This document shows positions 10,990 to 20,373 of a DNA stretch of 64,000 bases, piece by piece. How positions within the stretch are numbered: the first letter of the stretch is position 1; each line of letters starts with the position of its first letter. The notes beneath the pieces were generated by a model that was given only the letters and a program-made list of their open reading frames with translations, did not search any database and was not told the DNA's origin. A program made the position numbers and the translations under genes. Source of the stretch: Mytilisepta virgata (lineage: Eukaryota > Mollusca > Bivalvia > Mytilida > Mytilidae); assembly GCA_028015205.1 (NCBI GenBank), contig CM051518.1, positions 57,987,978 through 58,051,977 on the forward strand, read 5' to 3'.

Positions 10990-11801
10990 TCATATTTCTT
11001 GATCCAAACACCTAAATATTATTTTCTCAGGTAAAGTTACATACAAAAAGGAATAGGGATCTTTGAAAGCCAGTGGAAGTTTTTCTTTTTGAACATGAAG
11101 CTCAGATGAGACAAGATCCCGTTATTTTTGACATGGAAAATCATATACTATGTAGAAAGTACAGTTTAGTCTACAATCTTTAGGTATCCGAAAATAAGAT
11201 TGACTCAAATAAATTACACTTATTTTTTTATGCCTTTTGCCTATGAAGTACTTGTATATTGAAGATTGATCTTGATGCGAGCAAATATAGTGAGCAAAGA
11301 TTACAATCTTCTGCCCAGAGTAATCGACAGTATCAATGTCTTCAACGTCTTGATATGAGACTTGCAGTAAATCCCCCAAGTTCACTTTTAACTTTTTGCA
11401 ATTTCCTCAAATCGTTTGATCATTTTCTGGTAGTAATGTTGTTCCAAATTTTTGGCGTAAAGAATGACCTTGTCAAAATACACTAGCGGTTTGGACAAAA
11501 GATGCATTAACAAATTAATCTTACCAGATCCCGACGGTCCTACAATGAGCATACGAAAAAAATCTCTTGGCATATTCTCGACTTCTTTTATTGTCTTGAA
11601 GTTATTATTATTCCCCATTCCAGGTAAATATTGTGGAACCGACCTGCCTTTTTTGTAACCGATAGGAAAAAGTTTATTTTTATCTAGGAACATTCTTCCC
11701 TTGTATTCGTTCTTATTTGCGAGTCTCTCGAAGTTCTTGATATGAAGAATACTGAAATGATCGATCCCTTGCTTCTTCGATGATCTCTTATCGAATCGCA
11801 T
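10990..11801 (-). pseudogene. A32-type (FtsK/HerA) genome packaging ATPase, broken
   Basis: From an ATG at 11,801 the frame reads SVPQYLPGM, then the Walker A loop GPSGSGKINLLMHLL, and KPLVYFDKVILYAKNLEQ. After a break near 11,390 it continues with QKIVIFAHYIC at the Walker B position, KRHKKISVIYLSQSYF (sensor region), and RLNCTFYIVYDFP. The C-terminal DPYSFLYVTLPEKII lies further down, ending at a TGA near 10,990. The Walker B acidic pair (normally IVIFDD) reads AH. The Thr of GKT is Ile. These ATPases pump viral DNA into capsids. Frameshift plus loss of both nucleotide-binding signatures make it non-functional. Confidence 0.85.
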
Positions 11802-12389
11802 AATGTAATTGTTGGATTAAAACCCGGTAATACTTTCTCCAGACATCGAAAGAAATAATTGTTATTGCTCGATTTCAGATATTTTCTCGTTACCCCATTT
11901 TCTATTTTTTCTGACCTTTCTCTGGACCAACATCCGCCGTCCGAAGGCCTCACTACTTTAATTCTAATCTCTATTATCTCGTACACGTGGTCCTCGTTCG
12001 GTGCAAGATAAATGTCCGTGTAACTTTGATAAAGGTCAACAAAATCGGCAAAATTTCTAATGAGAAACGAGTTCATACTCTTGGTCATATTATATCTATA
12101 GCTCGGCGTACTGCCGCGATAGACAAAAGTCACGTGAGAGTCAGGGACATCGGTAAAACCGTCCACAACCGAGTGGTCTAGTCTATCTCTTATCAAGAGA
12201 GATATTGCCTCTACCTCATCGCTCGTTAGAGAACCTTGTACACCTTGGGGATAACGGACTCTGTATGACCTATTCCAGTTCTGATCTTGATAGTTCATCT
12301 CCTGAACCTGTTGTCTCATTTTCTATTTTAAAATTGGTGTCAGTTATTGTTGCCGCTGCACGCTTACCATGCCTGCTAGTCCTCGTCAT
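11684..12389 (-). pseudogene. unassigned protein of the element, upstream of the ATPase
   Basis: The longest minus-strand frame of the element (about 211 codons, 12,319-11,684) contains NRSYRVRYPQGVQG, EAISLLIRDRL, FVYRGSTPSYRYNMTKSMN and EIIEIRIKVVRPSDGG. A frame starting at an ATG at 12,389 (MTRTSRHGKRAAATITDTN) could be its true N-terminus if a shift near 12,300 is accepted. The 3' end overlaps the first ~40 codons of the ATPase in another frame, so its real stop is uncertain. I do not recognise the family. Position next to the ATPase suggests a virion or packaging role, which is inference only. Confidence 0.45.
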
Positions 12390-12440
12390 CTGTTTGGTAC
12401 GAAATTGTCCTCCTTATTTTTTTGTATTACTTGTTACTAT

Positions 12441-12896
12441 TTATAATAATCTATTTATCCTTATCTGAATGGTTCGCGGAGCACTTCGCGGAGTGCTTTG
12501 CACAGTGCCCTTGCCCAGTAACCTTCCGATTTGTGTCGCAGAATCACACTTTTTTATCTCCTTTATTAAGGCACCTGGTCTTAGCGCCTCCGAAATGAGT
12601 GCCTCGCGGGGTGCCTCCGACACGCGCGTTGGGATTGTCATGGTTTTAGGGGACGCCTTGGGTGATAGTTTTTCTGCCACGTATTGTCCCACCTTTTTGC
12701 CTAGTTTTTTACTCCCAGTGTCTAATGCCGCTGTCGCTAATTTTTTATTGTCTCTTTTGCTATTTGTTTTACGGTCTGCTCGGCTGCAGAACTAAATATA
12801 CTATCGAATAGACCGGCACCCTGCTTCGCATTCTGTTCTTCCCTCGTTATAGGGTCAACATATATATTCCCAACTCCTTATTGTACACTCTATTCA
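12441..12896 (-). pseudogene. Lys/Ala-rich amphipathic protein (minor virion protein?)
   Basis: An ATG at 12,896 begins a frame NRVYNKELG. After one slip comes DPITREEQNAKQGAGLF, then an amphipathic helix (AAEQTVKQIAKETIKNL), a second slip in an A-run near 12,740, TAALDTGSKKLGKKVGQYV, and a Pro/Arg-rich C-terminus (TPRSAPRTIQIRI). The pattern of Gly/Ala/Lys amphipathic helices resembles minor, membrane-active virion proteins (adenovirus VI-like) of this class. No direct homology can be claimed by eye. Two A-run frameshifts are visible. Confidence 0.45.
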
Positions 12897-12909
12897 TGTT
12901 TTTTACTCT

Positions 12910-13517
12910 TTATATTTCTCTGAGAATGAAAGCAAAGCTAGTATCAAAACCATTTATACATATATTTCTCTCATTTACATCAGTCACCCAAACACAGATA
13001 GAATCGATTCTCGTCTTATTTACTCCCGAATATCCTATATGGCACGGTTCTCGTTCAAATGAGTAACTCCTAGACATATTTGCAGTACTAAATTCGTAGA
13101 TCACGTCACCAAACTTCCCATCTACAACAGAATCTGTAATTAGATCACAATGTAAGTAAATAGAGTCAATCTCATTAGTCATATTACATGTATTAGGTAA
13201 TTTACTACCGTACTCTGTCTCCGTCACTATTTTTTTTTATCAACCCCGATTAAATCAGCCAAGTTCCCCTCTCTCTGATCCAGTAGAGTAATGGCTTTTA
13301 GTTAGATTAGTACTTTGAAGCTCGTTAAATCATAGTTTAACTTAATTGGACTATCTTCGATATTATCATTTACCGACAGGTACTTCATGGAGTGTACTTC
13401 CAGAGTCACCACTGTATTTGATTTTCTTATTATTATAGGACTCAGATATATTATACCAACTATACCTCCCCTCGTTTGTCTTGCAGCATAACTAGACAAT
13501 GTAATTTTCTGTTCCAT
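12910..13517 (-). pseudogene. penton-like / minor capsid protein, frameshifted
   Basis: The N-terminal part (13,517-13,302) reads MEQKITLSSYAARQTRGG and ends after NYDLTSFKVLI. A short damaged linker with LLDQREGNLADLIG follows, then the C-terminal part with EIDSIYLHCDLI, SDVIYEF-like GDVIYEFSTANM, and SICVWVTDVNE, ending FAFILREI. The signature 'IYxHCDLI...DVIYxF...I.xxItDxxG...xLR' occurs in a beta-rich structural protein that accompanies the capsid gene in these elements and is probably the penton. The assignment rests on pattern memory. Confidence 0.55.
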
Positions 13518-13523
13518 TTTTTA

Positions 13524-14477
13524 TTACTCAAAATATTTTCTATATAGTGACTCGTGTTGCTCTTCTGTTATCTCCCCATTCTGCAGAAAAGTATCTATAA
13601 TAGATCATTGCTAGTATTACCAGAGTCTATACTCCCGATCAAAAGTTCCAATCGATTTAAAAGATCAGTATTATTGCACAAAATATGTTTGTATTTTCCG
13701 CTTATCTTCACCTGAGGGTGTGACGAGAGAGAGACCAGATTTCTGAATGTCCTCTTTGCTGAATTTGATTACGGCTTTTGTGGGTTGTACCTCTTTGTCA
13801 CCAGATCGATAAAATCATCATCTGCATTTTCTTTCAATAATAGATTTCCCGTCTTTTCTAGTCCATTCAACTTATTATATTCAAGGAAGTGCTCCAAATC
13901 CAATACTAAATCAGAAAAGGCACCAGAAGTATCGATCTTGTAAGATCATTTCGAGGAGAAACCTTTCCCAGTTTTATCCTGCAATTTCTGATAGTACCTC
14001 CTATTTTTCTCTATCAATTTGTCTCTAACTTTCTTTTTGATTCTTCCAAGCTCTCTATTATTTTTTTTGCGTCTTCATTCTTTTCTTCAGTATCTAAGAA
14101 TGGATCGCCTTCAAGTCGATATTCAGCATCAAGATCTTTGAGGTTTATGGCAATCGGGTCCATTTCAACAACTGTAAATCTTTCTGCTCCCTCCACTTTC
14201 TCTACCTCTCCAGGTCCCTCTATTTGCATTAGTGCTTCTTCCTGTATTGGTAAGGGTTGAGGTACGGGTTGATATAAAGGTACTAGTTGATTAGCAGCTG
14301 GTTTAGGTGCCTCCGGTATTTTTCTATCGCATTTGTTACTGGCTCAAAGATCTCTTTATATCTGTCTGATTGTACGCTTTTTCTTATTTTTTCTTGCTAC
14401 TTCCTTAATCTAAACTCGTTTACTTTTTTTTCTGCTTTGGATTTTTTTAAAACCCTCTATCTCAATTCATTCAACAT
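13524..14477 (-). pseudogene. unassigned coiled/charged protein of the element, multiply frameshifted
   Basis: From an ATG at 14,477 the frames show a Lys/Arg-rich helix (KKSKAEKKVNEFRLRK), then YKEIFEPVTNAIEK, a Pro-rich linker (QLVPLYQPVPQPLPIQEE), an acidic segment (DPFLDTEEKNEDAKK), KKVRDKLIEKNRRYYQKL, and near the C-terminus LELLIGSIDSGNTSNDLL and QNGEITEEQHESLYRKYFE. The C-terminal motif (SGNTS...L...GEITxEQYExLxxK) recurs in proteins of related elements. No enzyme motif is visible. At least five frame changes or stops are needed to read it through. A structural or scaffold role is only a guess. Confidence 0.5.
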
Positions 14478-14499
14478 TATTTTTCTTTTCTTTATAAAA

Positions 14500-16034
14500 T
14501 AAAAGTTATAAAAATTAGGACATGATTTGGCTAGCAAGTCTTTTGTTAATGCAAAGGAGACGTAATTGAGGAAAGACTTGCATAGTCATTTTCTAAGACC
14601 AATACACCTCTCACAATTTGAGGAAAAATTGGATGCCAATATCAGCGCACTACCACAGTCTGGAGGATCTACTTGTGGGTCTATTGCAGATGTATACTCC
14701 AAGAGTGAAGTTGATGCCAAATTTGATGCACTACCAGAAAACGATGTGTATACCAAGAGTGAATTGGATACAAAATTGCAGTCTGATTTATATACCAACA
14801 ATGAGGTGGATACAAAACTTCGTTAATGATGATGATTACAAGAGATGACTAAGAAGATTTGTTGATAATTCTGTGAAAAAAAAGTACGAAAAGAAGCAAG
14901 CCTCATCATTTCTCGCTACAGTAAAACCAATCAGGAATTCAATTCGGTAGTCAAGTGTTTAACGGGCGATGTGTATAATAATAATAATATTGCAGAGAAT
15001 TATGATAATTGGGCATTGACTTTAAAACCGACTGATAAGGATGAAACCTTTTATTTATTGGGTATACACCTGTTTTTTTGTGACCCAGGTGGTAATATAC
15101 CTGCCCGATACGAGGTGAGATTAGAGATAAATCAGCTGGGCGCCTCTAAAGTAATATATTTTGAAAAATTAAGCAAGGATATTAGGGCTAATATGACACT
15201 GTTTCATGTCGAAAGAATAAAAAATAACACGACTTGCTCGTGGAGTTTTAAAATTAGTGGGTATCAGGATACCTGTTAACATTATGAAACTAACTGAAAA
15301 GAGCAAGGTAGCAGTGGTAGAATAAGACAAACCAACCCACTCCTTGAATCGCTTTTTACAAGGTATTCGAAAAGAAATACAGTATTATATCCAGTGTTTT
15401 CAAAGACTCTTTCTAATGGGATTCAAGATATTGAATTCCGAATGGGCTATATCGCTAAATATGTGGCAGTTGTTATAAGGGGAGATAAAGGTTATGAATT
15501 AAAGAAATTCGCGTTAACTCCTAATGAACAATATCAGCATGTATATCTAAGTACTGCAGTTAGTACTATACCTCCTTTAGATAGATACACTTATAGTTAC
15601 TCTCCAGGTGGTTTATTCGGTATGTCTACATATCCAATTGCTCCTCGTATTACTCAAATACCATTTGGAGTTCCGGTAAATGATTTCACTAGGTATAACA
15701 AAAAAGACCTTTTGTAATCAACGGTAATGATTACCAAATTTAAAATTCAAAGCCCACATTTACTATTCGCCTATTTGTAGGTGGAGAGAGTGGATCAACT
15801 ACATACATCTCATGTTATAAAAGGGAAACACCAACTACTAGTACAGAATATTTGGAAATGAGAAATTCCATAAGTCCTTCTCATCAAAGCTAGATTGAAT
15901 TCACACGGCAATTTGAAAAAGATGATGAGATATTCATTGGAGGGGTATGTCCTAGTGGAATTACTTGGGTGGTCTCTCCTTTAACTTCATTGAATGTTAT
16001 TGAGGCAGATATCAAGTTTGAAGAGGTGCCTTGA
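14500..16034 (+). pseudogene. fibre-like protein with YSKSEVD repeats, broken
   Basis: The plus strand shows a stalk with three repeats: VYSKSEVDAKF, VYTKSELDTKL and LYTNNEVDTKL, spaced about 15-17 residues. This is the type seen in trimeric tail- or fibre-like proteins. Further down are NWALTLKPTDKDETFYLLG and ARYEVRLEI (14,971-15,279), then IEFRMGYIAKYVAVVIRG and SPGGLFGMSTYPIAPRI (15,394-15,717), and finally TFTIRLFVGGESGSTTY...WVVSPLTSLNVIEADI ending at a TGA near 16,034. Several stops separate the parts. The C-terminal beta-rich part could be a receptor-binding head, which is inference. It is divergent from the minus-strand gene at 14,477. Confidence 0.5.
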
Positions 16035-16051
16035 TATATTAATCACTCTGT

Positions 16052-16147
16052 CCGAGCGGAACGATGAACGTCAAAAAAACTAGATGATGTTGCAGTTACT
16101 TTATGTCAGGATTTAAAAGACATTAAGTGTTTTGATACAGTAAAAAA
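16052..16147 (+). pseudogene. partial copy of the left-end membrane protein gene
   Basis: The plus-strand reading RQKKLDDVAVTLCQDLKDI followed by CFDTVKK matches the C-terminus of the minus-strand gene at 6,662 (QKLDDVTVHLYQDLK, CSDTVKN). The DNA is also similar over about 90 bases and in inverted orientation. At the left end the gene stop abuts the TIR, whereas here about 640 bases separate it from the TIR. Confidence 0.7.
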
Positions 16148-16785
16148 AATAAAATTAATTAAGATAATCTTAGTCAACTAATTTTAGTGTATTGTAGTAT
16201 TTAATATTTATTTTCAGATAGATTTATAGTGGGGATTAACAGTTCTTTCAGTGCTTTGATTTCTTATCTATTTTTAGAACTTATTGATAATATCAACACA
16301 GGTAATAATTACACAATACTACACAGGAAAATGCAACTTAAATATCCTTAATAACATAAAATAATCGTCTCTATCGCTAAGGCGCTGCCTTCAAATATAA
16401 CGATCGATCGTTATATAACATAAAGAGTTCGAATCTCTTAACAGTCGGTGGTTGGAATGGGATGTTAAGAGACCATCTTTCCACACCTCAAAATGATCCT
16501 TGTAACACTTCGAATGTTAAAAAGTATAAGACTTATACTAAAAGGGGTGATTGGAAATTTGGAAAGTAATCAAACCAAATAAAAAGGCAGCGGGCCGATA
16601 GAGCAGTTGGGAGGACAGGCGCCTAAGATAGATAAGAAGGAAAAGAAAAGACCGAGCTCAGGCAGGCGCCCTTTTGCCCCTTTGCCCTTTTTTCTTTTAT
16701 TTTTATTCTAAGGGCCCTTTTACTCTTTTTTTTATTCTAAGGTCAGCGGTGTTAAACAACTTCGGTAAAAAAATAAAAAAAAATC
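16148..16785. other. non-coding right arm of the element with tRNA-like boxes
   Basis: No open frame was recognised. Around 16,360-16,445 there is 'tctatcgctaaggcgctg' (A-box-like), a perfect 20-bp palindrome 'tataacgatcgatcgttata' (16,396-16,415), and 'agagttcgaatctct' (B-box/T-arm-like). A clean cloverleaf could not be drawn, so a tRNA is not called. Near 16,570-16,650 a GC-richer 'gccgatagagcagttggg' block follows. Both may be remnants of tRNA-derived sequence. Confidence 0.35.
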
Positions 16786-17173
16786 ACAAGGAAAGGAGGG
16801 AGGGGTTGAAATAGCCATGTGGTTCTTTGGGGGTGGATTTTAAACGTGCCCTTGGAACTTGAAAAAAAGTACAATTTCGGGTGGCAGCGGTGATAAACCA
16901 GCTTTGGTAAAACATATTAAAAGAAATCACAAGGAAAGGTGGCAAAATAGTCATGTGGCTAGTTTGAAGGGGGTTTCGAACGTCCCGTTGGAACTTTGAT
17001 TAAAAAAAGTACAATTTCGGGTGGTAGAGGTGATAAACCAACTTCGGTAAAAAAAATTTAAAAAATCACAAGGAAAGGCGGTCAAAATAGTCATTTTGCT
17101 ATTTTGACGGCGGTTTCGAACGTGCCCTTGGAACTTTGGTCAGAAAAAAATTACACTTTTGGGGTTCTTAACT
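16786..17173 (-). repeat. right TIR of the Polinton-like element
   Basis: Three tandem units, near 16,790, 16,920 and 17,055, each hold 'cacaaggaaagg', 'aaaatagtcatgtggct'-type text, 'cgtgcccttggaact', and 'gggtggcagcggtgataaac'. They are the reverse complement of the left TIR. A fourth partial unit is visible at about 16,740. Confidence 0.9.
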
Positions 17174-17690
17174 ACTTTTGTATCCTCGTTTTTGTTGTAC
17201 TTAATACCTTGAATTAATTAATAAAAAATGTTTACGCTAATTTGTTATTAAATTGAACTAGTCAGTTTCTAATGGACTTTTTACCTTCAGAATAAAATAT
17301 AATAATAATAATATATGCATTGTATTATTCAATCTAAAAATATAATTTGTCTACGAAGCTTCATATCATACTGCATAAGATGAGGACGGTCCATTAAAGT
17401 AGTTTCGTTTTATTAAAAAGAAACCAGTAACTGTATAAAATGTAAGAGATGTATGCTCAAACAATCATATTGGATATTTTGTTTCGACATAAAAAGGGAC
17501 TTGCGCATTTAGAAGAGACGATTGTTCGAATGACTTGTTTTTTTTTTAGAGAAAAGCGCATGCACAGTTGAATAAATCGGACAAAAGATATGAAAAAATC
17601 AATAAAAATGAAATGTCAATAAAACAGAGTTTACGGCTGACCGACCACATGTTTAATCTTGTACTAATTGTTGTCTTCATATCTGTGGTA
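17174..17690 (+). other. flank with a possible signal-peptide start exon
   Basis: At 17,650 an ATG opens MFNLVLIVVFISVVYG, which looks like a signal peptide (hydrophobic core, small residues at the end). It runs straight into the fold-back element at 17,691. Upstream sequence is AT-rich with no other signal. With no downstream plus-strand exon found, this stays a suspicion. Confidence 0.25.
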
Positions 17691-18514
17691 TACGGAAGCC
17701 CATTTAGGACCTACCAAAAATATAAATTTGAATTCGAAATCACGAATTTAAATCGTTATCACGAATTGAAGAATTCGTTATAACAGATTAAATTCGTGAT
17801 AACGAATTTTCGGAATTAGTTATAACAGTTTTTGTAATTCGTAATCACGAATTAAATTCGTTATCACAATTTTGTGTAATTCGTGATAACGGATTAAAAT
17901 CGTTATAACGAATTGTATAAATCGTGATAACGAATTGTTATGACGGATTAAACTCGTTATAACAATTTTGTAGAAATAGTTATCACCGTTTTTTTGTAAT
18001 TTGTGATAACGGATTAAATTCGTTATTACAGATTGAATTCGTTATAACAGATTTGTTTAATTCGCGATAACGGATTACATTCGTGATAACGAATTAATGG
18101 AATTCATTATCACAAATTTAATCCGTTATCACGAATTATACAATTTGTTATAACGATTTTAATCGGTTATCACGAATTATAAAAATCTGTGATAACGAAT
18201 TTAATCCGTAATCACGAATTACAAAAAAAACTGCGACAACAAATTACACAAATTCGTGATAACGAATTTAATCTGTGATAACGAATTATACAATTCGTAA
18301 TCACGTTTTTAATCCGTTATCACTAATTACAAAAAATTGTGATAACGAGTTTAATCCGTTATTATGAATTACAAAAACTGTTATAACTAATTCCAGAAAT
18401 TCGTGATCACGAATTTAATCCGTGATAACGAATTCTACAATTCGTGATATCGATTTTAATTCGTGATATCGAATTCAAATTATATTTTTGGGAGGTCCTA
18501 AATGGGCTTCCGTA
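17691..18514. mobile_element. 824-bp fold-back (Foldback-like/MITE) element
   Basis: About 45-bp terminal inverted repeats begin 'tacggaagcccatttaggac' at 17,691 and end with its reverse complement at 18,514. A 3-bp 'gta' direct repeat flanks both ends. The interior is built almost entirely of 'cgttatcacgaatt', 'cgtgataacgaatt' and related words in both orientations, so each half can pair with itself and with the other half. No protein is encoded. The layout fits a non-autonomous fold-back DNA transposon. Confidence 0.8.
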
Positions 18515-19754
18515 GTACGTGGTAGACCAGCTGCATAACTGGTTTGGGTGTTTCTAATCTCTGCATTTTAGTCCCAGAGCAGAGATTTGAACCAGAGATG
18601 AAGTTAACTTGTGGTTAGATTTTAATGTAAGCTGCACTGTATATATATGGAAGTTTAAAAGGGTCTGTGACCGGAATGAAAACTGGTTATCCCTCTGTTA
18701 TCACAAAAGGAAAGAAATTATCATATATAAAATAAATTAATAAAACTGGAAATCGATTGGTTTGCTTAAAATTTCAGGATTGTTGTAATATTTGTCGGGT
18801 GAATTTAATAGAAGAAACCAAATGATGAATGGAAACTGTTTTATTGGAATTTCATTTATTTGCAACTGTTCTCGGCCACGTTCAACTGACCTCAACAACA
18901 AAATATTTTGCACTTTATATAAAGAGTATGCCGACATTAAAATCCTGGCGCATTATAGCTGGGAACGAATTTAGATACACAAAACACGGTTTTAAATTTG
19001 TAAGATGTTGAACGACAAAGGCAGATAAAACGTTATTTTTACATATAATATAAAGGTTATATCAAATCGAATAAAATACTTGAAATGTGCCACTGAACTT
19101 AGATTACCACTTGTGATGTAAGTTATTTTATTATTTTGTTACAGATCTTGTAAAAGATATATTATGTAGTCTTGCCTCCAATATCATTTTGTCAAATTAT
19201 ATATTGATAATAGTAGTATCTGTTATGCCAATAAGCTGTATTGCTTTTAGTTACAGTAACTAACCTAAACTGGTATATAAGGTCTAAGCATGAATTTTGT
19301 TTATCCTGTTGGATAAAAATGGAAAATTCTTAGTGTTGCCCTGAATAAATTAAATCCTAGCTTTGTCATGGAGTAACTACAAAATTTGTTCTTAAGTTAC
19401 ATGTTGTAATTATAAACATGTGAAAATGGTGCACTGTTAATCGGTCTGTTCCCAAATATTCTCAAATTATTGCTAACGTTTAAATCTATATTTTGTTTTT
19501 ACAATTAAAAAACTCATTTTCAAAAATATTGCATTAATTTTTACAGCTGAATCTTTAGTTGTATATATATTATATTTGAAAAAAACATAAAACACTCATG
19601 GAAAATGACGATATTGTATATTCAAACCAAACTAACGTAAACAATTCTATTGTAGCAGATATGACGTCTTGGTGTGACTTTCTGACATTAGTTATCAACT
19701 TAAATGGCTTGTATGTCTTTAACAAAGAAGCATCGATTCTTCTTTGCGTTTATA
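18515..19754. other. AT-rich intronic sequence, nothing recognised
   Basis: Only short open frames on both strands. No splice-bounded exon, RNA gene or repeat was recognised in this 1.2 kb. Confidence 0.5.
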
Positions 19755-19985
19755 TTAAACTGTTTGATTTATTTATTTATTTAGTTGGCGTTATACGCTG
19801 TTTTCAGCACATTTGGCTTTTTCGCGGATGCCAGTTTTTATTGGTGGAGGAAGCCGGAGTACCCGGAGAGAACCAGCGACCATCGTTAGAAAATTGGCGA
19901 TCCCTTTCAATTAAGATCGGATTCGAACATACCCCGACACAGGTGAGATTCGAACTCACAACCTTAGTGTTGACAGGCTAGTAAT
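19755..19985 (-). mobile_element. tRNA-derived SINE
   Basis: Read on the minus strand, a tRNA-related head near 19,985-19,940 contains 'gtgagttcgaatctcacctg' (B box/T-arm). A central domain follows with 'ggttctctccgggtactccgg' and 'cttcctccacc', wording I associate with conserved central domains of mollusc SINEs. It ends in an (aaat)n-like tail at about 19,760-19,785. The family name is not certain. Confidence 0.75.
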
Positions 19986-20373
19986 CATTTGTAGTCATGA
20001 TTATATTAAGTATTTGAAACGAACATGATGAATGGAAGTAAAATGTTAATAGATTTCAATTAGACATGCATAAAATCTGAAAATTCAATTTAGGATTCGA
20101 AATTTTCACTTTTCGGAAATAAATCAAGATTAGATGCACGGAATGCCATAAATTTGATTTTAAACCTTCCTAAAAATGTTAAGGATAATAAAAATAATAC
20201 ATGTGTTGATTAGTGTTAGGATTATTTTCCGAAAATATTTAGTCTGCAAGAAAGGTAGCTATTTCCGGACGTTGAAAAAACGATCATACAGTCTATTGTT
20301 TGATTGGGTTTTTCATCGTGATTAAATTTATACAAGAAAATATCACCTTTAACGGGGAATAAATTATGTTTAG

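Larger units (their letters stand above)
6266..17173. mobile_element. Polinton/adintovirus-like endogenous virus, 10.9 kb, decayed
   Basis: Inverted termini at 6,266-6,658 and 16,786-17,173 enclose about 11 decayed genes with the content of a Polinton/adintovirus-type element: major capsid protein, penton-like protein, A32-type packaging ATPase, adenain-like protease, PLA2-like protein and a retroviral-type integrase with a chromodomain. Most genes are on the minus strand. The PLA2-like/integrase pair and the fibre-like gene are on the plus strand. I recognise no protein-primed DNA polymerase B, and the element is shorter than the usual 15-20 kb Polinton. The ends appear to be 5'-AG...CT-3', as in Polintons. 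No clear 6-bp target duplication was found. Stops, frameshifts and lost catalytic residues show it is inactive. It sits in a host intron, antisense or sense depending on the gene. Confidence 0.85.

Noticed and set aside
12469..12795. A 108-codon plus-strand frame with hydrophobic stretches
   Set aside because: It is the shadow of the minus-strand lysine/alanine-rich gene at 12,441-12,896.
16354..16450. A possible tRNA-Leu-like gene in the right arm of the virus-like element
   Set aside because: A- and B-box-like words are present, but I could not pair a 7-bp acceptor stem or a convincing anticodon arm. It is kept only as a finding.
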